NCBI GenBank assembly: GCA_009617715.1
Contig: VTFK01000524.1
Location: forward strand, 62,001 to 126,000
DNA: 64,000 nucleotides
Origin: Plectrocnemia conspersa
Taxonomy: Eukaryota; Arthropoda; Insecta; Trichoptera; Polycentropodidae
Direction: 5' to 3'
Shown here: positions 12,601-24,949 of the stretch, piece by piece
Layout of the letters: every line of letters starts with the position of its first letter
Numbering within the stretch: the first letter of the stretch is position 1
The notes under the pieces: model-generated
Databases searched by the model: none
Told to the model about the DNA's origin: nothing
Seen by the model: the letters and a program-made list of their open reading frames with translations, nothing else
Made by a program: the position numbers and the translations under genes

Positions 12601-13434
12601 ACTTAAATTTTATTTTTTTATTTAAAGTTACTTCATCTTAAAGGCAATTATTAACAGCTTCTATTTTAAGACATTATAAACCTTTCAAAATTCTTGAAAA
12701 TTGTTCATAAATACTTGGCAGATAACTGAGAGGATCTTCACAAAGAATGCATATCACTAACTAGCCGGTGTATTAATTATACAATTATAATTTATAATTG
12801 CCTGTGAAAGTTGACATGACATGTTTTTGTAATAATCTCTAATCGCAATTCCGATGTATTATATTTCGCCCGAAAGAAAATATCATGTTTGAACCGTTTC
12901 TCTATTAAATAATGCATATCCTATAAGTATTGAAGTGCATCTTTCAAAAGTTTAGATCTATAAGAGCAGTGTCTATCAGAGAGAGATCCAAGCCTTCCAA
13001 TATTATTTTAAATTACTAGTAATAACTTGAACAACTAATCTATACGCTAAATTCTTGGTTAGTGTGTATTATACGCATCAGTTTGAAAAAATTTTGTTAC
13101 CTTTAATATTGGGTAATTAATTATCCTATATGTTACTCATTTGAGTCTTTGAGTGCGGGTTATAACATTAAGTGAAAGTAAAGTAAAATATTTAACTAAG
13201 TATTATAATTAATTTATGATTGCATAACATTTTTACGTAAGAAAATTCTACCGTATTCTACGTATTACATACATTCCTAGCAATACGCCGCGCTTTGTTT
13301 CATCGAGCTCAATTACAAATCTATCATGAACGAATGGGTTTCTATAATTCATAGTCGCGGATGAATACGTGTATTTGTATATAATATAACGATTCGGTCG
13401 TAACAAAGTATAGGTTCCGCCATATCCGACGTAC
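12601..13434. other. AT-rich non-coding, nothing recognised
   Basis: No coding or repeat signal was identified in this stretch. Confidence 0.4.
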
Positions 13435-13626
13435 CTGACTCGATGCCATTAAAGCATAATTGAGCATTTCTGCAAAATCACGCGAACGCTTGGCGAAGGG
13501 ATATAGAAATTGATCAATGTCTGCTAATGTGATGTCTGACCCGAATCGGCTCAATGGTATTTTAATATTCTCCAGAGACAAATAATGGCGATGCCTATTT
13601 TCGCTTGCGTAATTGCTTATGTACAT
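13435..13626 (-). CDS. Candidate exon of unknown protein
   Basis: An open frame of about 64 codons with higher GC than its surroundings ends at a good donor (AGTCAG|GTACGT). The peptide contains SRFGSDITLADIDQFLYP, then FAKRSRDFAEMLNYALMASS. It reads like real protein sequence rather than AT-rich noise, but I do not recognise a family. The KR dibasic site before SRDF would suit a secreted prepropeptide, but no signal peptide or amidation site is visible. The start may be the ATG at 13626 or a 3' splice site inside the frame. It may be an exon of a gene whose other parts lie elsewhere in the desert, or chance. Confidence 0.25.
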
Positions 13627-13792
13627 AAGTATCTAGTTACCTATATGATATATTTTTAATAATGAAATAGTAACGCATTACATTTTATGTTCGAGCACGA
13701 ATCCCACGAATCAATTACGATGTATTGTTTTGTGCCGTACGTACAACACAGGATATCTGTGTCTTGAGCTATTTGTTTTATTTTGTGAGCAG

Positions 13793-13847
13793 AAAGCGAT
13801 TTGCGGTTTTAGTTCGAGAGGGGAATTGACGAAGCTCCCACTGACAG
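13793..13847 (+). other. Candidate 55 bp exon with consensus splice sites
   Basis: A polypyrimidine-rich tract ending TTTTGTGAGCAG precedes 55 bases of normal GC, followed by CTGACAG|GTGAGA. Both sites are near consensus on the plus strand. It could be an internal exon of the plus-strand transcript suggested by the donor at 10521. There is no protein evidence. Confidence 0.2.
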
Positions 13848-13919
13848 GTGAGACAAGCACGCACAACGCTGGATATTTATACAGGGCCGTATCGATGGGG
13901 TATAAAATCTAGGCAAATA

Positions 13920-15235
13920 TCTGGGGTGAACTTTACGATTATATAAAAACTTCATTTTTAATTTATATACATAACTATCTGATGTTTGTATATATATATA
14001 TTGTACAACTTTTTTTTTAGTAGTTCACTTTTATGTGTATATAAAATACTAGCATAAAACTTATAATCTGGCAATATATAGAGAACGTTCGAAAAGTAAA
14101 GATACACAGCTAGTAAATATAATATTATGTAAACGATAAAAGTTACGTTTAATATGAGAAAATAAGTAGAATTTCATTTATTGTCACTGATCAAAGTTTA
14201 ATAACCGATGAACTTTTTAAAATATGTGGAGAAGTATCCAAACTGTTGTTTATGAAACATTTAATAAAATATTAGGCTATCTTAGACTCACCACTGCATT
14301 AAGATTATTTATAACTATATTCAAAAATAAATAAATTTTCAATGGGTAATCCTAAATAAAATATTTTAGAAAAAGATTTCTTAGCCTTAACATTTGAATA
14401 CCTCCTGTCTATACTGTTAATTTTATCCTCAAATAATTTGTAAAGTATTGTGTTAAGTTAACCCCAAATATTTAAAGCTTTGACTTTTAGTGTGATATTC
14501 AGTAAAAAAAAATGACAAATTTAATAATTGCAAGTATTGTGTTTTCAATTAATTCGTTCCTCATATTTTCACTTTAACAACTAAAATATGTAGTAAAAGT
14601 ATTTTTTATGCGTTACATAGTAAAATTTAAAAAATAACAATAATTAAGTGAAAGTGATACAAATCCACATTAATCAAAATATTGATTAGAAATCGCTGTT
14701 CATATTAGTTATATTTTTTTTATTGTGGAAAATAATCTGTGTGAATTGGCTGTTAATCAAGAGTAATATACATATTTTGAAGTATTATTTTTATATGAAA
14801 GCAACATTCCCGGATATATTAGGTAATCCCAAAATGAATGTCGATTTTTTTTTAATTGAAGTTTTTAGAGTCAGAAATGCCTGATTACGTATTTTGTTAT
14901 ATCTGTGTTGTATTCATCTAAATCCCTAAAATTTACCATAGCAGAATTTTTATCAAGTAAACAATTTATACAAAACTGTTTGTTATATGAATTTATTTAA
15001 AGAAAATTGCAACTATGATCAATAAAAACATTAAAAATAACTGAAAGTTGAAAGAAAGTTAAATCATTAAAATATAAAATATGATTTTTATGCTTTAATA
15101 TTAATTACCTAATATATACGACTTCACTTAAATTTATTATTTTATTTTATCTATTGATTTAGCTAAAAAGTTTGTACAATGTACAAAACCAAAAATAAGC
15201 AAAAAGCAAACATTTAAAACATAACAAAAATATTG
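13920..15235. other. AT-rich non-coding, nothing recognised
   Basis: No gene or repeat was recognised. Confidence 0.4.
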
Positions 15236-15417
15236 AGAGAAAAAGAACGAAGGCGTTTCTTTATTCCGTTGAAGAAACCCGCTACATTTTTATTTATTGC
15301 GGAAGATCCTAGAAATACTATTATATTAAACTAAATTCACACTTCCAAATAAAATTTTTCCTTGGCCCATTTTCTTATACCTATCTACCTTTAAATTGTT
15401 TTTATTTTAAACATTTA

Positions 15418-15712
15418 GGACGGAATAGCGTAGTCCGTAACGTCTCAGACAAGTAATTCTGAAGTTGTGGGCTCGAGCCCCAGCAGCAGCACTCGAATTT
15501 TTATTTATAAAAAATGTGATACTATTTTTAAAAAAACGGCCTCAGCTGCAGTGACATCTATTAGCTATAAATTATATTACACATAATAATTTATAATTAT
15601 TAATATAGATGTCACCAATTTCCAGACTCAGTTGGTACAAATTTTCCACGTTTTAACGCATTGGTCTTATGCCTGTCTAGTTACAACGGAAAATTTAATA
15701 AAAATAAAAAAA
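15418..15712 (+). repeat. tRNA-derived SINE (family 1), nested in a LINE relic
   Basis: The element starts GGACGGAATAGCG. A pol III A-box-like TAGCGTAGTCCG lies at 15426-15437 and a B-box-like GGCTCGAGCCC at 15470-15480. The body continues with GAATTTTTATTTATAAAAA, an AGCTGCAGTGACATCTAT word, GTCACCAATTTCCAGACT and TTTAACGCATTGGTCTTATG, and ends in an A-rich tail. A second copy is at 51745-52056. It lies within the LINE relic at 15236-16080. Confidence 0.6.
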
Positions 15713-15963
15713 AATGTTTATCTTTATTTTCTATTAAAAACTAATTAATTTATAAATAAATATTAAAACATTCATATTCGATACTTTTCAAGCATCCAAC
15801 TATTCTAATCTTGCAATCATATTTATGAATATATATTGATATTTACTATCTACTAACTCAAATATTTGCCATATTTTGTACATTTTTAACATCGTCTTAT
15901 CTAATTATTAAAGCATATATAATATTTTTTTAAAATAATTAAAGTGAGTCTATACAATAATAT

Positions 15964-16013
15964 TGTTGCTTACTATTAAACTTAATTTTGTTGCTTACTA
16001 TTAAACTTAATTT
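15964..16013. repeat. Two-copy tandem duplication, 25 bp
   Basis: TTGTTGCTTACTATTAAAC plus a short AT end occurs twice back to back. Confidence 0.6.
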
Positions 16014-16080
16014 GTAGTAAGTTATTGACCACTTATTTAGCACTTACTCCTACACAATAAATTAAAGGGTCGTTTACAAA

Positions 16081-19000
16081 CAGACGTATTTACATTTTTA
16101 TATTTCTTATTATATCATAATATATAATAAAAAAAAACAATAATGGTCTTAATTCACACCCTTGATGTACACCGTAAGATTATATTGTCTACCCTTTGAA
16201 ATAAGCATAATTTTTGAATAATAATCAAACTATTATACATATACCTATAATCCCTAATCTGTAACATTTTATAATATGTAAATCTATCAACTGTATATTA
16301 AATTCTTTTGCAAAATTATTATTACATGCATGGAAAAATGTTCTTATCACACTATTTTCTTTTAACATATAGTTTTAAATTTATATTATTTATTTAATGC
16401 TTAACACCATAGCATAATAATTAAAAATATAATGAAATCTATTGTGAACAAATAATTTTATATGGTAGGGACTTTTAATTAAATAAAATAGCAGATTAAA
16501 TAAACAGTTATGTTTCTTAACGTAAAATAATAAAAAAAAACTATAGCAATTGATTAAAATTTAAGAAAACATATTTTTTTATTAAAATTACAATTTTTAA
16601 ATAATAATTAAAAATTATATCTCATCTCCGTATTTAAATATTTGTAAATATATTACCAACGAAATACATATTCCTCAAAACTAAAATTAAAACTAAACAT
16701 AGCAATGAGATATTTTTAAAAAATTTTTGGCAATGATTATTTTTATTAAATTTACAACATGTTTCCCTTTTTCAATACTATACAAAGCATACATTTTATT
16801 TCAATACTCAATAAAAATGCATTATAAATAAAATATTGTTTTCCGCAGATAATAATTAAAATAAAATATAATAAACATCCGATAGTTGCGGTCACATTTT
16901 TTTATTACTTTGAAGAAAAAACTTCGGAACGGCTCTGTATATTTATATAATATAGGTACCTGTGTGATACTGGCTTTAGATCAATTACAGGTAGAAGTGG
17001 CATAGCCTTTTTTATAGAGGCAACATTATTTTGATTTGATACATCCTGTGTCGGAACAATCTTACTTCTGGACATACTTTATATATTTATATACAAGTGA
17101 ATACCACTTATCCCACACATCACATATCCACATTCACAATTTAATCACAAATCTCTTTCTCTTACATATTCATAAACATGTTTCTATTGGACCTATACAA
17201 AATAAAAATACTTATCTTAGATAAACGGTACATATGTCAAGTGCAACAGGTGCACAGACACATTACCTTAAAATAGTACCAGCAAAAAGGCAAAATTATT
17301 TTTGATTCGGGATTTTAGAAACATTAAGTTTGTATTTGTATTATTCTTTTCTAATGTTATTTAAAAGATAAATATTATCGAACTAATGAATGGAAAAATT
17401 TCTTTCTAAATAAAATAAAAATAAATTTTCTATAATATTTTATGACTGGATTCCACGGAAAACAATAATTAATGTTATTTAATTATTTTTCTATTTTATC
17501 AACAAAATTATTAGTTTTCAAGTTCAGTTAATAATATTAATATGTATTAAAATAATCATAATACCATTAAGGAAATATTTATTTCTCTGCTTTAATCTGA
17601 GTTAGTGTATGTAATACGCATACCCCCAAACAAATTGGAAGACTACTCTACATTTAATAATTTTTTCATGACTGAATCAATTGAAAATTAACCTTTAAAA
17701 AATAGAAAGTGATCTCCCTGTTGTATACCTCCTGCGTGTACACGCTGTTCGAACAGGGGGATTAATGGACCCCAAAGTACTTTTATAGAATATCAGATGG
17801 CATAAACTTGTTCAAATAGATATAAATTTTTTTGGTTTTCAAAAGAATCTTCTATGTGATATCATTTTTTGTAGGCAAGATCGACTAAGTTTTGACTACA
17901 GTATTACATAAAATATAAATAAATTATAATTAGTAATAATAAAATTAATTTAGGTTCACTGCTAAACAGTAACGATTATAAATTTATATATATATTAGGT
18001 AATTACTAAATTGCCATTATATAATTAATTACTTCAAGTATTAGGTTTGTATAAGTAATATTTTTAAAATATTTTTTCTAAATTGAACAATTATGAAAAG
18101 TAATTTAATGAGTAGTGTTTTTATAGGAAAAAATCTTCTCACGCACTTTGGAGTGTTTTGTACCGTTTTTCTATAATTTCACATCGCTTAGGATAGGATA
18201 ACATTATATTAAGTTGTATATATTTTTTACGATCAGATACGCATCCCGGCGAACGCCATTAGGATGGAGAGACAATAAAAAATGTGTAATCAAATGTTGC
18301 CACATCACAGGGACATTTTAAAAAAGACAGACACGACTTTAAACGTAATTACGGCCAAATGTCGTAGCGGTTTCCCAACTTTATCAGTTTTTATTACATA
18401 GTATCTATATTATAGTAAATTTTAGTAAAATTCAAAAATATATTAAACAGTATTAGTAATAATTGATTATCTATTAACAATATAAAACAGGATGATCAAA
18501 TTATTTTTATTTTGCTTTTGAAACGTTATCATTCGATATTAGTTCATGTATATTTTATATTCTAATATAGACAACAATTTGGACTAAGGCATCAAGTACT
18601 AATAATTGCTGTATTTTAATACTATTTTTTTTTATTTAAATTACTTTAAAACATAAAGTTTAAAAAGCACTGCGCTCTCAATTCGAATAAACGCATAATG
18701 GCAACCCTTTATAATTTAGGTGAAGTGGAATATATACAATCGGTAAATTGTTGCCCGACGATCGTACCGCACATATTAAACTACATAAATTACATATCTT
18801 AAATGTAAAACCTTTATGAAATACTTAGTTACGATTTAGCGATGGAAAATTATTACTTTTCTGTTATACCTACTCTAGCAGGGCCGCCATTGTTCATGTT
18901 TCTATTATTTCAGATCAATTCAAGATAATTGGAAATGTATTATTTTTTGTTGTTGTTGTAATTGTTCAGCGATTCGTTAACTTCATATAATGGTATTAAT

Positions 19001-19365
19001 CATATTTTTATTGCCGTTTATATTATTATATTATACATAGGCATGTATTTTTAATTTTCTGACTCGATTTGTGTGCGTTTTTATTATCTTTAGATCGCTA
19101 TAAAAATAATTGAAATAATACTCATGTATTGCATTATCGTTTGATTTCATCGTAGATATTTTTTTATACATGTGTTTGACCGTAACTCAGCCATTAATAT
19201 CTAACACTATCAATCTATGAAGAAAATAATGTATCAAAATCACACGCACAACTTAATATAATGTATATAGTTTTATGAAGCATATAAAATAATATTTATA
19301 CATTATTCTAGTTATTAGTTGACTTTTTAAAATACTGTTATAAGTAGAACAAATTGTTTGTAACA
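16081..19365. other. AT-rich non-coding; one structured patch at 17.7 kb
   Basis: No coding signal was seen. A nested palindrome lies at 17712-17762 and a GC-richer patch at about 18235-18370. The rest is featureless AT-rich sequence. Confidence 0.4.
17712..17762. repeat. Nested inverted repeat
   Basis: The outer arms ATCTCCCTGTT and AACAGGGGGAT pair with one mismatch. Between them lies the perfect 12-bp palindrome GCGTGTACACGC (17734-17745). The GC content is far above the neighbourhood. It could be a transposon terminus, a hairpin RNA or a protein-binding palindrome. Confidence 0.45.
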
Positions 19366-19369
19366 TTAG

Positions 19370-19905
19370 ATTCATTCATTTCATGTTGCAAAAAATACAA
19401 AATAGGGCAATGATAGTAGTTTTAAATAACAATAGATTTACTAGTTATAGAAGTATGATTGAAAGATTAAAATGGTTGAATATTCAAGAAATATTGAAGA
19501 GGATTTTTTTTTATATATGTATATAAGCATGAAAATAATACTATGAGTATTTTAGTAAGTACTTAATAATAAATAAAGATATACATAGATTTAATACTAG
19601 AAATGGATATAATTTAAGGATAGATAGGTATAAGGAAACGAGCACGGCCAGGGGAATATTGTACGGAGGTGTGAATTTGTATAGTAATATTCCTAGGATA
19701 ATACACAATAAATACAAATGTAGCAGGTTTCCTCAGTGGAATAAAGAAACACATTCGTGCATTAGAAATAAATTATTATAATAACGTATTTTTTATATTC
19801 TGTATATTTATGTTATATTTAATATATACATATGTTCTGATTATATTTGTTAAGTGTATAAACAATTGGCTATATTAGCTAAATAAAATTAATTAATTAT
19901 TTGTA
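19370..19905 (+). pseudogene. LINE ORF2 C-terminal relic and 3' tail
   Basis: Translation gives LQKIQNRAMIVVLNNNRF, RSMIERLKWLNIQEILKRI, then after a frameshift IHRFNTRNGYNLRIDRY, ARGILYGGVNLYSNIPR and CSRFPQWNKETH. This is the characteristic C-terminal tail of insect non-LTR retrotransposon reverse transcriptases (LQ..QNRA...LKWL...NTR...L...G..LYN.LP). The element is 5'-truncated, frameshifted and ends in an AT-rich 3' region. Related relics lie at 12.05 and 15.24 kb in the opposite orientation. Confidence 0.65.
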
Positions 19906-19915
19906 TCATACATAA

Positions 19916-20173
19916 TCTGTTAAAATTACTGTAATCTCTACATTATGGCTCGGCCGGAAACTTAACCTAAATACGCTTTCCTCATCAGTTTTACAACTCG
20001 TCGATAAAAGAACCTTTATCAATGACACACGAGAATTTATCCAAATCGCACCAAATGGAGCTACGCCACCGACCGAGAAAGTAGCTGCTTCCCTCTTCAT
20101 GTCAACCCTTGTACAACTACAAAGTTCAAATTCAGAGTTAATCCAAAGACGACTGGATTATATAAAAAAGTAG
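19916..20173 (+). other. Unexplained open frame, 85 codons, plus strand
   Basis: An uninterrupted frame directly after the LINE tail, with better codon balance and GC than its surroundings, and no ATG at its start. It encodes LGRKLNLNTLSSSVLQLVDK, then RTFINDTREFIQIAPNGATP, then VAASLFMSTLVQLQSSNSEL, and ends QRRLDYIKK-stop. I do not recognise it. It may be an exon, a gag-like piece of a retroelement, or a gene fragment carried by the LINE. The minus strand is also open here (19906-20100). Confidence 0.25.
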
Positions 20174-20685
20174 ACAAGGCTACAAGAACATTACGTATAT
20201 ATATATTTATATATTACGCGATTCAAAAATTGTTGTTGCAATATAGTAATAGTAATTTATAACTTCAATAAAAGAACACGCTGACAGCTAGATCAAAACA
20301 TTAGTAATAAATAATTGAACAACGATGTGTTTTAAAACGATATGTTGAAAACCAAACTATCCCAATGTATATGAACAATTTCGATGCATTTTAGAAGGCT
20401 CGGAAGGTTATGATCTAATCGCATTCAACATTGGAAGTAAGTCTTAATTTCTGCAAATTAAAACAATATAGAGCTTATATTATAACTACACTAAACCCAA
20501 TCAAAGACTGACAAAGATACAAAAAAATATGTGAAAAATTAGTAATTCTCGAATTCAATGCAAATCAAACCTATTCTACTGTCTAGCAGTAGACAGTAGT
20601 AATAAGCCAATGAAAATTGTATCAACTTTTATTTATTGTGATAAATCAATTGTCTCAACCCTTAAGGTGCATCAATAATATGTAT
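20174..20685. other. AT-rich non-coding, nothing recognised
   Basis: No gene or repeat was identified. Confidence 0.4.
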
Positions 20686-20689
20686 ACCT

Positions 20690-21010
20690 ATACACACATG
20701 CTTCAATCGCGTCTGTGTCTGCAATGGCCGCCATCATCAAGCATAATGATAATCGCCCGAGCGATACGAGACAATTGAAATGGATCTGCGGTCTGGCCGG
20801 TCATTTGTTTTAAATTAGATGCCTCGATAATGGGCCGCTTTGCGGCCGAGAGTCGAATACGACGGCCATCGAATGCCGATTTGACAAAAACGATCGGGGA
20901 TTAAGCTCCGTCTGTCCTCTTCGCGTGACGTCTACCAATTACGCAATCGGGACGATTCCGGTTGGAAATTGAGCGGGCACCGGGTTTCGATTACTACGAA
21001 CGATTTTCAC
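20690..21010. promoter_or_regulatory. GC-rich island, candidate conserved non-coding element
   Basis: About 320 bp of near-balanced base composition rich in CG dinucleotides stands out sharply from its flanks (for example GGGCCGCTTTGCGGCCGAG). No convincing protein frame and no tRNA or rRNA signature was found. In a desert upstream of a developmental homeobox gene, such islands are often enhancers. This is inferred from composition and context only. Confidence 0.35.
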
Positions 21011-21164
21011 TTGGAAAAAAAATAATCTGTTTTTATAATTAGTTTTTATGTGTGCGAGTCTTTTTCTGAATTGATAGAAAAAAAGGTAAAACAGCATTGA
21101 TTAAAACGATTTTCGTTTTAGATGGAATGAGAAGTATGTGCTATAAAATAACTGTATATATACA

Positions 21165-22205
21165 GCCATGGCCATAATTATGGGGCACCCAATAAAATGG
21201 CGTGTAACTCTTTACAAGTGCATAATCTGATCGAAATATTCTAGCTGGTTGTTTTAGTCGTAATTTTGAGAACTAAGCAAAGGAATTTGTCTTTTTATTG
21301 CTCACTTGAGTTTTAAAATGGAATTGAAAGTCTTATTGCTCAATCTCATCTATGTTCAGTTGCCTGATTTCGGTCTTTATTTTTTCGTTATATTTTTTTT
21401 ATTTAAAAAATATTTTAAATATTAAATAAACAATTAAAAATGCTATAAAAACGCTATTTAAGTGAAGCTTATTGTCTGAATATATCGGAAACTATAAAAC
21501 ACATTATGTGTTTACTACACAACGTCTAAAATGATTTGAAATAGTTCAACGAATGGGATTCTTACAAATCAAAGCCCAAAACTGGAAGAAAACGAAAGAC
21601 AACTGCCCAGGAAGATCGAATCTTGGTTCGTAAGTCCCTTAAAAATCGTCTAAAAACGTCTTCAAACTTGGTTGCTGAAGTCAACCATTTATTTACAGAC
21701 GGTGAGATGAAGGCTTAATAATATGGAACTCAGAAGTTGTAAAGCCAGACACAAACTGTGCCTTTCAGAAATAAATAAAACTCGAAGGTTAGAGTAGGCC
21801 CAAAAACACCGAGATTGGACATCTGAAGATTGAGCTTATGTCATTTGCTCCGATGAATCTAACTTTTAGTATTAACCAAACTAATATTGGTTAATACAAA
21901 AAAAAAAAAAAACTTATTTTATTTTAAAATTTTTAAAGCAATATTTTTTTTAAATAATAATACTTTTTTAAAAAAAAACAAGTTTTTGGGACCCCTGGTC
22001 TAGTACACGTGCGTCAAAGAGTCGGAGAAGAATATATAGCTGATTTCGTAGTACCCAAAGTCAAATATAATGGCGGAAGCGTTATGTTCTGGGGTTGCAT
22101 GGTAGCAACAGGGGGAAGAAACCAGTATACTTGCGAGGGTATGAATAGTGACATTTATATTTCAATGTTGAAATCAACTTTAATGGATTCCCTGGAAATA
22201 TTTTT
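21165..22205 (+). pseudogene. Tc1/mariner-type transposase relic
   Basis: A Tc1-like terminus (TACAGCCATGGCCATAATTA) begins near 21168. The decayed frame shows the HTH region (GRKRKTTAQEDRILVRKSLK, then RLKTSSNLVAEVN) and WTSEDWAYVICSDESNF-like words near 21810 with stops. After an A/T-rich insertion (about 21890-21985) it resumes as VRQRVGEEYIADFVVPKVKY, then NGGSVMFWGC. This is the catalytic-core pattern of Tc1 transposases (GEEY...P.VKHGGGSVMVWGC). Several stops and frameshifts make it non-functional. Confidence 0.7.
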
Positions 22206-22235
22206 AAGCGCATACCACGCTAGCACCCGATAGCT

Positions 22236-22410
22236 GGCCACACACGGGCGGATCTGTCCGTCGGATTTGTCCGAAATGGATGTCCGACAGAAAAATCCGC
22301 CAGTGTGTGTAGGTATAACAGTTAAAACTCTCGGACAGATCCGTCTCTTGTCTGTCCGTTGTCCGTGCTCAAAACGAACGGATCGGACACGGACAAGTAG
22401 ATCTGAGCAG
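22236..22410. mobile_element. GTCCG-rich element with internal inverted repeats
   Basis: Many copies of (A/T)GTCCG and its complement CGGAC(A/C) are packed in alternating orientation, starting with GGCCACACACGGGCGGAT. This looks like the terminal and subterminal repeats of a small DNA transposon (MITE) sitting between the Tc1 relic and the hAT relic. The exact ends are not resolved. Confidence 0.4.
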
Positions 22411-22504
22411 AGATCGCGCTCGCGTAAACGACTCCAACTTTTTAAGACTCCAAAATCAACAAAAGACGCCGCCCTTATTTTTTTGTTACTTCAGTCAGCA
22501 TAAA

Positions 22505-23560
22505 AAGCTAGCTTTGAAGTTACCATTTGTGACGATTTGATTAAGCCAGCAGAATTGAAAATGGTAAATATGTGGTCAGAAAAAAGCCATAAAACTAAAT
22601 TCAGTGCCTTTGTCTGCAAAATTTGTGAAAAAAATATTTTTTATTTTAGCAGAAAATGTGAGGGAACAAGTTATTTATTTAATAAAAGAAAGTAAGGAAT
22701 TTTCTATTCAGCTTGATGAGACTACATACGTCAGTAGTCCCAATTGCTGGCTATTGTTCGCTAATTAATGTTTTGTTAATTTAAAATAGAAATAGTCCAT
22801 TGCTGTATCTATTGATTGAGATAAATGGATAAAAAAAAACAATCATAATTCATCGCCAGACATTGTTTGTGAAACATTTGGAACGTTCAATGGAAGTCGT
22901 CATGCATCATGTTATCAACGCTGTCAATGTTATCAAAGGACATGCATTAAACACGCAACTATTTTGTGAATTATATACAAATGGTGGAGCTTATTATACA
23001 AATCTACTTTATCATACAGACGTGATAAAAAAACAACTTTAGTCAAATTGGTCTGAACATTTTTTCTAACTTTCCTCGACTATTTTTAAATTCCACAAAA
23101 TTCCATTCTTTTTGTCGAAACTAAGATCTCATTTTAATTTGGAAATATATAATTTATAATGAATAATTAAACTTGATAGCAAAATTTATTGGATTAAAGA
23201 ATGTTTTTTTTGCTGTTCTGCTGAATAAGCTAATGTGGTCATATTATAATAGTAAAACAGAAAAATTGTGAAATCATTTTTTCGTATAATCGACACTGAA
23301 TTTTAAATTGCAAGTTTATTCAAAAACTAGAGTCAAATGTGAAAAAATAATATAAATAAAGTAATACGCGAAATTTACTTCAAAAAATCTTATAAGGAAA
23401 TGTTTCATTTGATTGACAGAGACAACTATAAATATTTAATATATGTTATAATTAAATTTCTAGCTGAAAAATTTGTAATCTAAATAATAAAATATTTGGA
23501 CATACCTTGTTTTGAAATCAAAATTGTAGCTGAATTAGCTCGGCAATATTTAAATCGTTG
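22505..23560 (+). pseudogene. ZBED-type hAT transposase relic
   Basis: Recognisable blocks in order are DDLIKPAELKMVNMW, VREQVIYLIKESKEFSIQLD, then ETTYVSS, then HRQTLFVKHL, then VINAVNVIKGHALNTQLFCE. These match the LDETTDVS and H..L..K.L...V...VN.IK...LN..LF blocks of ZBED5-like hAT transposases. The frame is broken by many stops. Confidence 0.6.
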
Positions 23561-24945
23561 TTTCATTTTTCACTATTCACACCGGCACATCCGATAATCT
23601 CATAGATTATGAAATAGTTTCGTAAATTCGCACATATGCTTAAGATTAAAACTGTTTCTTTTGGGACAGACTTTCTCGGTTTCAGATCTTGGAATTAAAC
23701 CCTTAATTTAGTTTATTCCGCTTTTGTGGATTTAATAATAATTGTGTGCCATAACCTGCGTGCATCATTAAAATTATTTAAAGGCAATGATAAGAAGCAA
23801 TAACAAATTTGATTTAAATAAATTTTAGTTAATTTTGCAATTTGAACAAATAGCATTGATTAATAATATTCTTTTCAGTTCTATTAGCATCTCAAAATAA
23901 TTAAATATGAAAATTTAAACTTACATAGTTTAAAAAACGCAAGAAAAAAATATGCACGTGCTCCGAAATTAGTAGAGAAAAATTATGAATTATTTCCATG
24001 GTTAGGTTTCATAGAAAGTGCACATTTGTATTTTCTAATAATATGAAAATTTTAAATTCTGGTTAAAATAACCATTTCAAATGTCAATTCTCATTTATTA
24101 CATATAATTTCACGAAAATGTGAAAAAAACACGTATATTTTTTAATTAAAATAAACTTAGTTTAACAAAATAAAATCTTCTTTAAGTTAACAATATATAA
24201 TAATATGAACTCAAAACAATAAATAAAATGGGAATACACATCTGTTTTGTGTTTTCAAGATACGAGTAAAAATATTGACAATACATACGAAGACGAACAA
24301 AACTAATTGTTCTCGAAACAAATAGGGAAAAAATCCTAGTCCATCCTTGCAAAAACCGATTGGCCCACGATGTTGCAGACACGTTGTTCTTCAAAAGATA
24401 TATGAGGATTGAATCGCGGATATCGAAACACTGTAGTAAAAATAATACATTTTATAAGAAAAATAATGAATAACAATTTTCATTTGTTTCATATTTTGAA
24501 ATATATTCTGTATTAAGAGTTAATTATTATTTTATATTATTTTCTCGCATGTATATTTTTGTAATTTATAATACGATTTCCTTGCAGCTGTTAATTTTTT
24601 TGCACCAGATGCTGAATCGAATGGAATGTTTCTTCTTTTGTCGCAACAATCCTAGTCCATCCTTGAGAATATTTCAAAATTATGAATCAAATGAAAATTG
24701 TTGTTTATTATTCTTCTTTATGTATATACTATATTTTTTTTATTCTATATAATAAATGGCAAACTGGAAACATTAATTTTGTTAACATTATATGTATATT
24801 CAGAAACATTGATACAATATATTATAAAATGAATCAACATACACTTCTTTAGATTGTTCATTCTGTACAAATAAATTCACAGCTATGAATTATTTCCCAG
24901 TACCCTATGGATTACGCGATTTTGACCTTTATAGAACCGATTCTA
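23561..24945. other. AT-rich non-coding
   Basis: No gene was recognised. The word AATCCTAGTCCATCCTTG occurs twice (about 24332 and 24648), which suggests a small dispersed repeat. A short minus-strand frame at 24182-24394 has no recognisable content. Confidence 0.35.
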
Positions 24946-24949
24946 AAAT

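Larger units (their letters stand above)
15236..16080 (-). mobile_element. LINE relic, minus strand, split by a SINE
   Basis: The reverse complement of 15250-15320 (CTAGGATCTTCCGCAATAAA...GCGGGTTTCTTC) aligns with 19690-19750 of the plus-strand LINE relic. Homology to the 12 kb copy resumes after the SINE at about 15713 (TAAATATTAAAACATTCAT) and continues to the CATCGTCTTATCTAATT word near 15890. The element was therefore interrupted by the SINE at 15418-15712. Confidence 0.5.

Noticed and set aside
15418..15490. True tRNA gene
   Set aside because: A- and B-box-like words are present, but no cloverleaf or acceptor stem. The unit continues into a SINE body repeated elsewhere.
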